Shown piece after piece: positions 6,819-14,186 of a stretch of DNA of 39,333 nt. Under the pieces are notes generated by a model, which had not been told where the DNA came from, did no database searches, and was given only the letters and a program-made list of their open reading frames with translations. Source of the stretch: a virus. The first letter of the stretch is position 1; each line of letters opens with the position of its first letter. The translations under genes and the position numbers were made by a program. The stretch lies in the IMG/VR virus record IMGVR_UViG_3300044977_000035, positions 1 to 39,333 of that record; one strand, 5' to 3'.

Positions 6819-6859
6819 GTCAGCTACGTCAGCAAGCGTTTTTAACAAGGAGCTGAAAA

Positions 6860-7036
6860 GTGTTTATTAAATTACGTTGGGCTTACACGAAAGATCCGGT
6901 CGTTTTCAATACGGATCACATCTCGCATTTCTCCCGTGGTAGCGGTTGGACAATCCTTCATACGACGGATGGCAGAGCGCATGAAGTACACGAAAAGCCT
7001 GATGAAATTCTTGTATTGCTGGAAAAGCCGCGATGA
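6860..7036 (+). CDS. Hypothetical protein, 58 residues, GTG start
   Basis: GTG 6860 preceded by AAGGAGCTGAAAA. Begins VFIKLRWAYTKDPVVFNTDH and ends EILVLLEKPR, a small beta-rich protein without known motifs. Its TGA overlaps the next ATG. Probably expressed with the primase operon or after the candidate origin. Confidence 0.65.
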   Translation: MFIKLRWAYTKDPVVFNTDHISHFSRGSGWTILHTTDGRAHEVHEKPDEILVLLEKPR

Positions 7037-7218
7037 AACGCGATTCGGTTTTGTGCGTCGCCTGTGGTCGGGGCTTCGACGTGGGTTTGCTGGAGCTTGT
7101 TCGCTGGTCGGGGCCGCTGTGGTGCCAGTCGTGCATCGCAATGGCGGATGAGAAGCTCCACGAAGCCGCAGGACGGGCTGAGAAGGCCCAGCGAATACCT
7201 TCGGGTACGCCGGAATGA
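7033..7218 (+). CDS. Small zinc-finger-like protein, 61 residues
   Basis: ATGA overlap with the previous gene. CVACG near residue 8 and CQSCI near residue 31 form a treble-clef or zinc-ribbon pair (CxxC...CxxC), followed by a helix (MADEKLHEAAGRAEKAQR). Small zinc proteins of this type in phages bind nucleic acid or host proteins. It ends just before a terminator. Confidence 0.75.
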   Translation: MKRDSVLCVACGRGFDVGLLELVRWSGPLWCQSCIAMADEKLHEAAGRAEKAQRIPSGTPE

Positions 7219-7222
7219 AGAA

Positions 7223-7240
7223 ACCCGCCAGAAGGCGGGT
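7223..7240. terminator. Bidirectional terminator between convergent genes
   Basis: ACCCGCC, loop AGAA, GGCGGGT. The plus strand continues TTTGCTTT, and the minus strand continues with T-rich sequence. It separates the plus gene ending at 7218 from the minus gene ending at 7247. Confidence 0.9.
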
Positions 7241-7246
7241 TTTGCT

Positions 7247-7429
7247 TTAGTGGAGTGGCGCGAAGCCGAGCGTGATGGAGCCGCCTGCCCAGGCCGCGAG
7301 CGCGTCGCGGTCTTCCATCCCGTGGTAGGCCGCGAGCGCATCGCCGGCCAGCTCGCGCGTGGGCGTGTCGGCCGTGAACGTGGCGCCGGTTGCGATGTCG
7401 CCGGGGTAGAGGACGACGTAAATGATCAT
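7247..7429 (-). CDS. Small hypothetical protein, 60 residues, reversed gene
   Basis: ATG 7429 overlaps the stop of the upstream minus gene (ATGA), so it is probably translated by coupling; no good ribosome site of its own is seen. Begins MIIYVVLYPGDIATGATFTA; the rest is Ala- and Asp-rich (DALAAYHGMEDRDALAAWAG). The strand is opposite to its neighbours, and the pair has its own promoter at 7587-7606, a moron-like arrangement. Function unknown. Confidence 0.6.
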   Translation of the reverse strand: MIIYVVLYPGDIATGATFTADTPTRELAGDALAAYHGMEDRDALAAWAGGSITLGFAPLH

Positions 7430-7557
7430 TGGAGGCAGATCCGTGAGTAGTCGACCGTGCGACGGATGATCCAGTGGCGCTTTGTCGCCACTTCCCACAT
7501 GTCCCAGCAGAACATTTCCAGATAGGCGTTAGCCAAAAGGCAGAGTTGGGTGTGCAT
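7426..7557 (-). CDS. Tiny hypothetical protein, 43 residues, reversed gene
   Basis: ATG 7557 with AGGAG 8 bases upstream; an alternative ATG at 7562 lies in another frame. Begins MHTQLCLLANAYLEMFCWDM and is rich in Trp and Cys, then basic (ATKRHWIIRRTVDYSR). Could be a small membrane-associated or protein-binding peptide. The promoter element, ribosome site and stop-start overlap support it. Confidence 0.6.
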   Translation of the reverse strand: MHTQLCLLANAYLEMFCWDMWEVATKRHWIIRRTVDYSRICLQ

Positions 7558-7586
7558 GACATTTTCTCCTTGTTGTCCGCAGTTCG

Positions 7587-7606
7587 ACTATAGCAGCTGC
7601 AAAACG
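7587..7606 (-). promoter_or_regulatory. Phage promoter/operator element, copy 2, for the reversed gene pair
   Basis: On the minus strand CGTTTTGCAGCTGCTATAGT, with a perfectly palindromic GCAGCTGC core. It lies 30 bases before the start at 7557. Confidence 0.65.
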
Positions 7607-7666
7607 AAAAGCAAGATATGTCAGGGCACTGACAATATGGTCGCGCGTGAGCGAACAGGCTTTCAG

Positions 7667-7686
7667 GTTAGTGAGCGCTCACTAAC
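7667..7686. promoter_or_regulatory. Perfect 20-bp palindrome, TetR-type operator candidate
   Basis: GTTAGTGAGCGCTCACTAAC is its own reverse complement. The TAGTGAGC half-site resembles many TetR-family operators. No TetR gene was recognised in this genome, so a host regulator could be the partner. Confidence 0.7.
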
Positions 7687-7746
7687 TTGCCAAGCGAGCA
7701 GGGAAGCGCGCCTCGGAAATATCGGCTTACGATTCGTAATTTGTTA

Positions 7747-7962
7747 GTTTCACGTAAGAATTGCTGTAAGTTTCACGACAGCTTGCGTACAGTGTTTCAC
7801 GGCGGAAATCGGTATGCGCGAGTCACTACCTGCCTTTGAAGCCCGTGCGACAAGGGTTTCCGGGTTAGGGTGGTATTTGACATAATGAAGATTATCGATG
7901 TTGCGAATGAGAATCGATCGCGATTGATATCGTGAAACACCATTCTGTAAGTTCCACGTAAG
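7747..7962. repeat. Dispersed GTTTCACG and GTAAG repeats
   Basis: GTTTCACG at 7747-7754, 7770-7777 and 7794-7801, inverted as CGTGAAAC at 7931-7938, and as GTTCCACG at 7951-7958. GTAAG touches three of them on either side. The clustering in non-coding DNA next to the terminase operon suggests protein binding sites. Confidence 0.7.
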
Positions 7963-8134
7963 CTTCGGTTAGGGTTTACCCTTAGTTGAAAGGCGTTTGT
8001 AAACTCTGGGAACCCTCCGGCCCCGCCGGACGGGGGTGTGAGAATTTGCAGACTGCTTCTCCGATTCGCGAACCAGAAAAACATCGATGGGATAAACTAT
8101 CGAAAATTTCCAGTTCGTGAGAGGAGCGCCCACC

Positions 8135-8257
8135 ATGCCGAAACAGCCATTCACGCATAAGCCGAACGTGCCCCGTCGCGGCGCGAATCCGGCACGCGAG
8201 CAGCACGGTGAGAAAGTGAAGCCGCAGAAAATCCTTGCTGGACGGAAGACGAAGTGA
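8135..8257 (+). CDS. Tiny basic protein, 40 residues, first late gene
   Basis: ATG 8135 with GAGGAG 8 bases upstream. Begins MPKQPFTHKPNVPRRGANPA and ends KILAGRKTK. Very rich in Lys, Arg and Pro, like the mini-proteins at 10477-11147. Its TGA overlaps the next GTG start. Likely disordered; it could bind nucleic acid or virion proteins (inference). Confidence 0.6.
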   Translation: MPKQPFTHKPNVPRRGANPAREQHGEKVKPQKILAGRKTK

Positions 8258-8472
8258 GCGCCGCCGTCCTGAAGTTCCAGAAAAACGGAACGCCGGCCGT
8301 GCTTTGCGACAACCTTGCGGAGCAGGCCGAACGCATCGAGTTCATGCTGGTCGTGTGCGTGATGAAGTGCGGCGAAGTCAGGCACCACTGGTCGCAGGTT
8401 CCGAACAGCCTGACGGCGCTCGGCGCAGCGGAGACGCTCAAGGAAGCCATGTTGAGGAATTGCGACGAATGA
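8254..8472 (+). CDS. Hypothetical protein upstream of TerL, 72 residues
   Basis: GTG 8254 overlaps the previous stop (GTGA), and its own stop overlaps the TerL start (ATGA). Begins MSAAVLKFQKNGTPAVLCDN and contains EQAERIEFMLVVCVMKCGEV and LTALGAAETLKEAMLRNCDE. Helical, no helix-turn-helix seen. The small terminase often sits here, but this protein is short and lacks its features; the candidate at 31636 fits better. Confidence 0.7.
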   Translation: MSAAVLKFQKNGTPAVLCDNLAEQAERIEFMLVVCVMKCGEVRHHWSQVPNSLTALGAAETLKEAMLRNCDE

Positions 8473-10475
8473 GCCTGACCAACGCCTCCGCGCTCAAGGT
8501 CATTTCGGAAGACAGGGCGCTGGCCAGCGCCATGCTGTTTCCGCACCGGCATCCGAAAGCGTCACCCCCGTTCCACATCGAAATCATGGATGCGTGGGGC
8601 GCCCGCGATGAGTACGTGCTGGTGGAAGCGTTCCGGGGCGCGGGCAAGTCCACCCTGTCGGAAGAGTTCCTGCTGGTCGAAGCGTGCTTCGGCAATTTCC
8701 AGTACGCGCTGATCATTGGCGAGACGTACACGAAAGCCTGCCAGCGGCTGGAGGCGATCAAGCACGAAGCCGCGAAAAACATGAAGCTGTTCGGCCTCTT
8801 CGGCAAGATCGCGAAGGTGGCCGGCAGGCTGTGCAATGAGCATCAGTTCGAGCTTCCGAATGGTGTTCTGCTCGAAGCGCATGGATGGGAAGAGGAGTTG
8901 CGCGGCTTCAAGTGGCACGACTGGCGGCCCGACCGCGCGTATCTCGACGACATTGAGAACGAGGGCATGGTCAAGGACAAGGCCGCAGTCGATGCGACCA
9001 TGCGCAAACTCTACCTCCAGCTCGCGCCGGCGATGGACGAAGAGAAGCGACGGTTGCGCGTGACGCAGACCCCGCTGGCTGAAGACTGCCTCGTAGCCCG
9101 GTTGAGGGCGAACCCCGACTGGACCTGCCTGCGGGTGCCGATCTGCAACGGGGAAATTGACGATCCGAAGACGGTTGCCGCATGGCCGGGGCTGTTCCCG
9201 ATGGACGTGGTAAGGAAGAAGCGCGACGAGGCGGAACGCGCGGGGCAGCTGCGGGGTTTCCTCCAGGAGTACATGCTGCTGGCGATTGGCAGTCAGGACA
9301 AGCCGTTCGAGCCGTCCGACATCCGCGAAGTGGCGATCGATCCTTTCCCGTGGCTGCCGAAGGTCGTCATCATGGACCCGGCGCGCACGACCGACGTGAA
9401 GAAGTCCGACCAGAGCGGCAAGGTGGTGGTGAGCCGGATGGCGACCACGATCTATGTGCACGAGAGCTCGGGCGAGTTCCACAAGCCCGACGCCGTGATC
9501 CAGGAGGCGTTCGATACCTCGGAGCGCTTTGGGGATGCGACGGTCGCCATCGAAAAGAACTCGCTTGACGAGTGGCTGCTGCAACCGATGCGCGCGGAGA
9601 TGCTGAGGAAAGGCAGGAGCCTGCCGCTGAAAGCCTTGCAGGCGCCGCAGGACCGCAGCAAGGATCAGTTCATCATGGGACTGGAGCCTTTCTTCAAGGC
9701 GGGCGATATCGTGCTCGTGGGCGGCGAAGGAAGGCACCCGAAGCTCGCGGCGCAGATCAAGAATTTTCCGTCAGGCAAGAAAGACATTCTGAACGCGCTG
9801 GCCTACGCCCAGCGGGTGTTTTCAGGCACGATGGTGTATGAAGACTTCGGCGCGCACAATCTGACCGACGGTTACGAGCCCAGCCAGCGCGACCCGCTCG
9901 CGATCTGCTTTAATGCGAACGGCAGTGAGACGACGGCAGTCGTGGTTTGCGTCGAGGGCGACCGGATGGTGGCGATTGCGGACTGGATATCGCCCGTGCC
10001 GCCGGCGCAGGCCGTGCCTGATATCATGAAGCTGGTGAAGGCGTTCTTTCCGCGCGCGAAGGTGAACGCATGGCTGCCGGCCGACGTGGTGGACCAGCAG
10101 GACCGTATGCCGCTCATGGCGGCGCTGCGCGGCGCGAAGCTGGTACCCATGCGCGGGGCCTATGCCACGATGGCGCGCGGCACGCTCTCGCCCATGATCA
10201 GGACCGAGATGAAGGGGCGGCGGCTCTTCCTCGTGGACAGTCAGGCGCGGCACACGATGAACGCACTGGCCGGCGGCTATGTGTTCCCGGTCGAGAAAAA
10301 CGGTCAGGTGAGCAAGGAACCGGAGCGCGGGCCTCACAGGACGTTGCTCGAGGGGCTGGAGTGCGCCGCGCACGTGATCACGTCGAGCGCTGGTAATTCG
10401 TTGCCGGATGATCTATATTCGGCGACAAACCCTCATGGGGCTCAATATTTCACTTCTCTCCCTAGGAGAAACTGA
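8469..10475 (+). CDS. Terminase large subunit with extra C-terminal domain
   Basis: 668 residues from ATG 8469 (overlapping the previous stop). The ATPase domain has Walker A RGAGKST (56-62) and Walker B AYLDD with acidic residues at 160-161. The nuclease domain has VIMDPARTTD (Asp303), VAIEKNS (Glu362) and SGKKDILNALAYAQ. The motor cuts and packages phage DNA at the portal. It is longer than typical podovirus terminases (about 590): residues about 475-665 hold another strand-rich segment (DPLAICFNANGSETTAVVV, KVNAWLPADVVDQQDRMPLM) whose order looks like a degenerate second RNase H fold. That reading is inference from pattern alone. Confidence 0.93.
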   Translation: MSLTNASALKVISEDRALASAMLFPHRHPKASPPFHIEIMDAWGARDEYVLVEAFRGAGKSTLSEEFLLVEACFGNFQYALIIGETYTKACQRLEAIKHEAAKNMKLFGLFGKIAKVAGRLCNEHQFELPNGVLLEAHGWEEELRGFKWHDWRPDRAYLDDIENEGMVKDKAAVDATMRKLYLQLAPAMDEEKRRLRVTQTPLAEDCLVARLRANPDWTCLRVPICNGEIDDPKTVAAWPGLFPMDVVRKKRDEAERAGQLRGFLQEYMLLAIGSQDKPFEPSDIREVAIDPFPWLPKVVIMDPARTTDVKKSDQSGKVVVSRMATTIYVHESSGEFHKPDAVIQEAFDTSERFGDATVAIEKNSLDEWLLQPMRAEMLRKGRSLPLKALQAPQDRSKDQFIMGLEPFFKAGDIVLVGGEGRHPKLAAQIKNFPSGKKDILNALAYAQRVFSGTMVYEDFGAHNLTDGYEPSQRDPLAICFNANGSETTAVVVCVEGDRMVAIADWISPVPPAQAVPDIMKLVKAFFPRAKVNAWLPADVVDQQDRMPLMAALRGAKLVPMRGAYATMARGTLSPMIRTEMKGRRLFLVDSQARHTMNALAGGYVFPVEKNGQVSKEPERGPHRTLLEGLECAAHVITSSAGNSLPDDLYSATNPHGAQYFTSLPRRN

Positions 10476-10476
10476 C

Positions 10477-10638
10477 ATGGCCGTTTCCCGCAAGATTACC
10501 CCGAAAGCCCCGTCGCAGAATCCCGTCGCCTTTTACAAGGGCGAGCAGCAGGGCGGCGCGCAGGGCAAGCCGTCGAGCGTCGGTGAGAAGCTCCAGGGTG
10601 GCCCGATGCGCGAGAAAATGCGCCGCAACGGGCTCTGA
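10477..10638 (+). CDS. Small basic protein, 53 residues
   Basis: ATG 10477 with AGGAG upstream, directly after TerL. Begins MAVSRKITPKAPSQNPVAFY; rich in Lys, Gln and Gly, and ends REKMRRNGL. Probably disordered. First of four short, very basic genes between the terminase and the HNH gene. Confidence 0.65.
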   Translation: MAVSRKITPKAPSQNPVAFYKGEQQGGAQGKPSSVGEKLQGGPMREKMRRNGL

Positions 10639-10640
10639 TC

Positions 10641-10778
10641 ATGGAAAAGAAGAAAGGCCGGATGGATCGGGTCTACTCGGCGCCCGGCAAGAAAGCGCCT
10701 GAAGCGAAGATCAAGGGCGGCGGCAAGTCAGTTGGCGGTGAGAAGGGCAAGCCGAAAACGCCGAAGATGGGCGGCTGA
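10641..10778 (+). CDS. Small Lys/Gly-rich protein, 45 residues
   Basis: ATG 10641, two bases after the previous stop. Begins MEKKKGRMDRVYSAPGKKAP and continues with GGGKSVGGEKGKPKTPKMGG. Extremely basic and without hydrophobic core, so it must be disordered or bind an acidic partner such as DNA. Confidence 0.55.
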   Translation: MEKKKGRMDRVYSAPGKKAPEAKIKGGGKSVGGEKGKPKTPKMGG

Positions 10779-10779
10779 C

Positions 10780-10926
10780 GTGGCGCACCGCCAGGCGAAA
10801 GACATCGGTAGTCAGTCACAGGCAACCGACGTGCGCAAGACTCCCGGCAAGATGTCGAAGCCGCCACCGATGGGCGCCAAGCGCAGGATCATGGGCCGCG
10901 AGCAGAACAGGAAGAAGCCGAGATGA
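10780..10926 (+). CDS. Small basic protein, 48 residues, GTG start
   Basis: GTG 10780 follows the previous stop by one base; its stop overlaps the next ATG. Begins VAHRQAKDIGSQSQATDVRK and ends GREQNRKKPR, with a PPPMGAKRRIMG stretch. Same disordered basic type as its neighbours. Confidence 0.5.
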   Translation: MAHRQAKDIGSQSQATDVRKTPGKMSKPPPMGAKRRIMGREQNRKKPR

Positions 10927-11147
10927 AAAAGGTATCAGCCAAGGATCGCGCCGGCAACAACGGGCGCAACTGGTCGGAATCCGTCGATCTGCGCTCCGGT
11001 AATCCATGGGGCGGTAAGAAAACGGATACGGTTTTCGGCCGCACGTCGAAGAAGCCGGAAGAGGACGATCGTCCGAAACGCACCCCGGCGGACCGCAATA
11101 CCGGCTCGCCACTCGCGAAGAAACTTGCCGGTAAGGTGATCGGATGA
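10923..11147 (+). CDS. Small basic protein, 74 residues
   Basis: ATGA overlap with both neighbours. Begins MKKVSAKDRAGNNGRNWSES and contains NPWGGKKTDTVFGRTSKKPE, ending PLAKKLAGKVIG. Basic, polar, largely disordered. The unbroken overlap chain supports a translated gene. Confidence 0.65.
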   Translation: MKKVSAKDRAGNNGRNWSESVDLRSGNPWGGKKTDTVFGRTSKKPEEDDRPKRTPADRNTGSPLAKKLAGKVIG

Positions 11148-11683
11148 AACGGTGCTCGAAGTGTGGTACCGAAAAACCCTTGACGGACTTTTCGTTCTTC
11201 AAGGGCGTTCCACGTTCGCACTGCAAGATTTGTAAAGCAGCAACTTCCGCCGCATGGCGGACGGCGCATCCGGGCAAGATGAAAGCCAAATCGGCCGCGT
11301 GGTACGCGCGAAACGCGCAGCGTAAGCAGGAAACGAATGCCGTATGGCGAGCGGCTAACCCGGAAAAAGCGAAGGCAAACCAGGAGCGGGCAACCGCTAA
11401 GTGGCGTGCCGCCAATCCGCACAAAGTGACAGCAAAGCAGGCTAGACGCACTGCTGCACAGATTCAGGCCACGCCTCTGTGGGCGAATCAGACGGCGATA
11501 GCGCAGTACTACCTGATCGCCAATTACCTGTCGGCAGAACTGCATTCGCCGTTTCAGGTCGATCACGTAGTGCCGCTTCAGTCAAGACAGGTTTGCGGCT
11601 TGCATGTTGAAACCAATCTGTCGCTTCTGCCGGCAGCTTGGAACGCAAAGAAAGGCAATCGGACATGGCCCGGAAAGCCGTAA
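11144..11683 (+). CDS. HNH endonuclease with N-terminal zinc ribbon
   Basis: 179 residues. The N-terminal CSKCGTEK...HCKICK is a zinc ribbon. Residues 40-105 contain repeated AAWRTAHPGK-like helices (AVWRAANPEKAKAN, AKWRAANPHKVTAK), as in DNA-binding repeats of this family. The C-terminal HNH core is FQVDHVVPLQS, GLHVETNLSLLPAAWNAKKG. Its end overlaps the portal start by 19 bases. HNH enzymes next to TerL and portal can assist packaging cleavage in some phages; others are homing nucleases. Tight in-operon placement favours a packaging or genome-processing role, but homing cannot be ruled out. Confidence 0.87.
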   Translation: MKRCSKCGTEKPLTDFSFFKGVPRSHCKICKAATSAAWRTAHPGKMKAKSAAWYARNAQRKQETNAVWRAANPEKAKANQERATAKWRAANPHKVTAKQARRTAAQIQATPLWANQTAIAQYYLIANYLSAELHSPFQVDHVVPLQSRQVCGLHVETNLSLLPAAWNAKKGNRTWPGKP

Positions 11684-13848
11684 AAAAAGAAGAGAAGGAA
11701 AAGCCAGTCGTTGAGACTGTGGATTCGCGCGTCATTGACGCGGATCGCCTTAATGAAGAAATAGAGAATTGGGCCGAGGATCTGACTTCCGATGCGTATG
11801 CGGAAGCCATGAAACTGTACCCAAAAATCCAGAAGAGCTACGAAAACAAGCAGCAGCAATCGGACCGCGTGGAAGAGTGCTGGAACATCTACAACGCAAT
11901 TCCGGACGAGAATCAGCAGTATACCGGAAATTCACAATGCTATGTTCCAGTAGTCAGAGATTGCATTAACGCGCGCTGCAAGCGGACCCTAGCTACCCTC
12001 TTCCCGGCGAACTACAAACACGTAGACGCCGTAGGCCCTGCGGATATCACGCCTTTCCCTACGCTCGCCTTGCTTGAGCATTACATCCGCAAGACCAATC
12101 TGAAAGATATCGTGCGTGCGGACATCCTGTCCGGCGACGTGACAGGGCAATGGTGTCTGTACGTTGACTGGATGCGGACTACACGGCGTGTCACAGAACT
12201 AGTCAAGAAGCCGCCGATTCTGATGGATGAGGAAGCCGGTGTTGAGGCAGAAGACATCACGGTTGATGAAGAGTGGGATACCGAAGAGAAAGAGATCGTC
12301 GATGAGATGCCCGACATCACACCGATGGCGGTCGATGATCTGGTGGTGTATCCGCCTACGGTAAACGACGTTGAGAAAGCCACAGCCACGGCAGTGCGCC
12401 TGCGCCTGTCCAAGGAATCGGTCCAACAATTTGTGGATGAAGGCGTGTTCGTCGGCTGGAATGCCGAAGAAATCATGGACTTGCTAAACGAGCCCGATGG
12501 CGGCCGGCAGAAGCGCGTTCCGAACAAACGCCGCACGGCCGACGCAGGCGTGCGCACCGAAGGCACGTACAAGTACGCGCTTGTCTATGAGGTTCACGCG
12601 AACATCGAGTTGGAAGAAGACAAGGGCAAAGAGCCCGTTTTCATCTATTTTGCGGGTCCGGAAACGATTCTTGGGATTATCCGTAACCCCTTTTGGTCAA
12701 AAAAGCGGCCGATCATTACGGCACCGGTAGAGCGTATCCAGGGCACGATCTACGGCATTAGTCGGGTCGAACCTGTGAAATACATGCAGTGGAACATAAA
12801 CGATTATTTCAATATGGGAATGGACAGCGCGCAATATGCGCTGCTGCCTATCGTCATGACCGACCCGCTGGCGAACCCCAACTACCAGAGCATGGTGATG
12901 GGGCTGGCCGCCGTGTGGTTGACGAATCCCCAGACGACCCAGTTTGCCCAGTTTCCTGCGATCTACAAGGATGCCGTTGCCCTATGCAACGCCATCAAGG
13001 CGCAGATTCAGGAATCGATGGAAGTGAACGATGCCATGCTTGGCAAGATGCCGCAGGGCAAAAAGAATCAGGCGCAGGCCGCCGCACAGGCCCAGTCGCA
13101 GGAGTCGAATATCATTGACCACGCGAAGCGCTATGAAGGCTGCATGCTGAACCCGCTTCTGGAGCGCATGTTTGAGCTTGACCGCCAGTTCCGCACGAAG
13201 GAAATCACGGTCGTGACGATGGGCGAAGTAGGCGCACGGGCGAAGCAGGAAGAGATTCCCGTACAGGCATTCAACGAACGCTACTTCTTCCGCTGGTGCG
13301 GCACGGCCTACCAGACCGGCATGCAGCGCATGCAGCAGATGATTGCCTGGATGAACGTGCTACGCGGTGTGCCGCCCCAGCAGCTCGATGGCCGCCGGCT
13401 GAACGTGGGTCCGATCCTTGAGATGGGTACCGAGCAGATCTTCGGGCCTGAAGTCGGACCGCGTATCCTGATCGATGAGCGCAACCTGTACACCGTGGAC
13501 CCGAACGATGAAAACCTGATGATGCACAACGGCTTGCCTGCCGAAGTGCATCCGGCGGATGACGACCAGCAGCACATGGCTGCACACATGCATGGCGCGC
13601 AACTGACAGGCGATCCGCACGGCCTGTACCGCGCCCACATCCAGGCGCACCAGCAGGCGATGAACCAGAAGATGCAGGCGCAGATGCCGAAGCCCCAACC
13701 CGGCCAGCAGGGCGCACCGGGCGGAGCAGGACCCGGCATTGCTGGAACGCCGCGCCCCGGCGCGCAACCCGGCCAGCCGCGCCCGCAAGGCCCCGCTGGA
13801 ATGGTCAATCCTGACCAGATGCAAGACCCACAGGCGATGCCGCGATGA
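11665..13848 (+). CDS. Portal protein
   Basis: 727 residues from ATG 11665; the in-frame TTG upstream lacks support. Size, position after the terminase and features fit podovirus portals: an N-terminal helical wing (YENKQQQSDRVEECWNIYNA), a beta-rich middle (KYALVYEVHANIEL, PVFIYFAGPETILGI), the NPFWSKKRPIITAPVERIQG and YMQWNINDYFNMGMDSAQYA stretches, and a long helical barrel. The last 60 residues are Gln/Pro/Gly-rich and probably flexible inside the head. It forms the ring through which DNA enters and leaves. Its stop overlaps the M48-like gene start (ATGA). Confidence 0.87.
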   Translation: MARKAVKKEEKEKPVVETVDSRVIDADRLNEEIENWAEDLTSDAYAEAMKLYPKIQKSYENKQQQSDRVEECWNIYNAIPDENQQYTGNSQCYVPVVRDCINARCKRTLATLFPANYKHVDAVGPADITPFPTLALLEHYIRKTNLKDIVRADILSGDVTGQWCLYVDWMRTTRRVTELVKKPPILMDEEAGVEAEDITVDEEWDTEEKEIVDEMPDITPMAVDDLVVYPPTVNDVEKATATAVRLRLSKESVQQFVDEGVFVGWNAEEIMDLLNEPDGGRQKRVPNKRRTADAGVRTEGTYKYALVYEVHANIELEEDKGKEPVFIYFAGPETILGIIRNPFWSKKRPIITAPVERIQGTIYGISRVEPVKYMQWNINDYFNMGMDSAQYALLPIVMTDPLANPNYQSMVMGLAAVWLTNPQTTQFAQFPAIYKDAVALCNAIKAQIQESMEVNDAMLGKMPQGKKNQAQAAAQAQSQESNIIDHAKRYEGCMLNPLLERMFELDRQFRTKEITVVTMGEVGARAKQEEIPVQAFNERYFFRWCGTAYQTGMQRMQQMIAWMNVLRGVPPQQLDGRRLNVGPILEMGTEQIFGPEVGPRILIDERNLYTVDPNDENLMMHNGLPAEVHPADDDQQHMAAHMHGAQLTGDPHGLYRAHIQAHQQAMNQKMQAQMPKPQPGQQGAPGGAGPGIAGTPRPGAQPGQPRPQGPAGMVNPDQMQDPQAMPR

Positions 13849-14186
13849 TTGCGCGCTCAACCCTGTGGGGTACCGTCCAGTTTGGCGAGCACTTCTACCG
13901 CCTCACGCCACTAGAACAGGAAGCCGTCATCGCGCACGAGGAAGGGCACATCCACCACCGGCACGCGTGGAAGCGACTTAAGTGGATGCTTACTCTCCGC
14001 TGGATCCGGCACAGGGAAGAGCTTGAGCCGATGCTCGTCGCGCAGGAGCTGGAAGCCGACCAGTACGCCGCAGAGCGCGGGCACGCGCCGGGGCTGATCT
14101 CTTTCCTGCTACGATCCCCTCTGGACGCAAAGCTGGACGGGTATCCTACCCACCGGCAGCGCATAGGAGCGATCCATGTCCGATGA
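13845..14186 (+). CDS. M48-like zinc metallopeptidase
   Basis: 113 residues with HEEGHIHHRH (zinc motif His31-Glu32-x-x-His35) and a downstream ELEADQYA giving the third ligand, the signature of M48-type peptidases in minimal form. No signal peptide or membrane helices, unlike HtpX. It is linked to the portal stop by ATGA and runs 11 bases into the fibre-like gene. Among head genes it could trim scaffold or another head protein, or act on the cell envelope; the target is not known. Confidence 0.8.
   Translation: MIARSTLWGTVQFGEHFYRLTPLEQEAVIAHEEGHIHHRHAWKRLKWMLTLRWIRHREELEPMLVAQELEADQYAAERGHAPGLISFLLRSPLDAKLDGYPTHRQRIGAIHVR

Larger units (their letters stand above)
7563..8134. other. Non-coding regulatory region before the late operon
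   Basis: About 570 bases without a credible gene. It holds, in order, a leftward promoter element (7587-7606), a GTCAG-GGCA-CTGAC inverted repeat (7620-7633), a perfect 20-bp palindrome (7667-7686), a TTACGA-T-TCGTAA palindrome (7727-7739), GTTTCACG/GTAAG repeats (7747-7962), two GGTTAGGGT words, AGGGT-TT-ACCCT (7971-7982) and a GC hairpin TCCGG-CCCCG-CCGGA (8016-8030). No clear rightward sigma70 promoter was found, although TTGACA occurs near 7877. It is the best candidate for late control or packaging recognition. Confidence 0.8.

Noticed and set aside
7563-8134. Short frames in the late control region
   Set aside because: No ribosome sites, no overlap with neighbours, and codon use unlike the rest of the genome.
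8562-9737. 391-residue minus frame inside the terminase gene
   Set aside because: Antisense shadow of TerL, composition-driven and without start signals.
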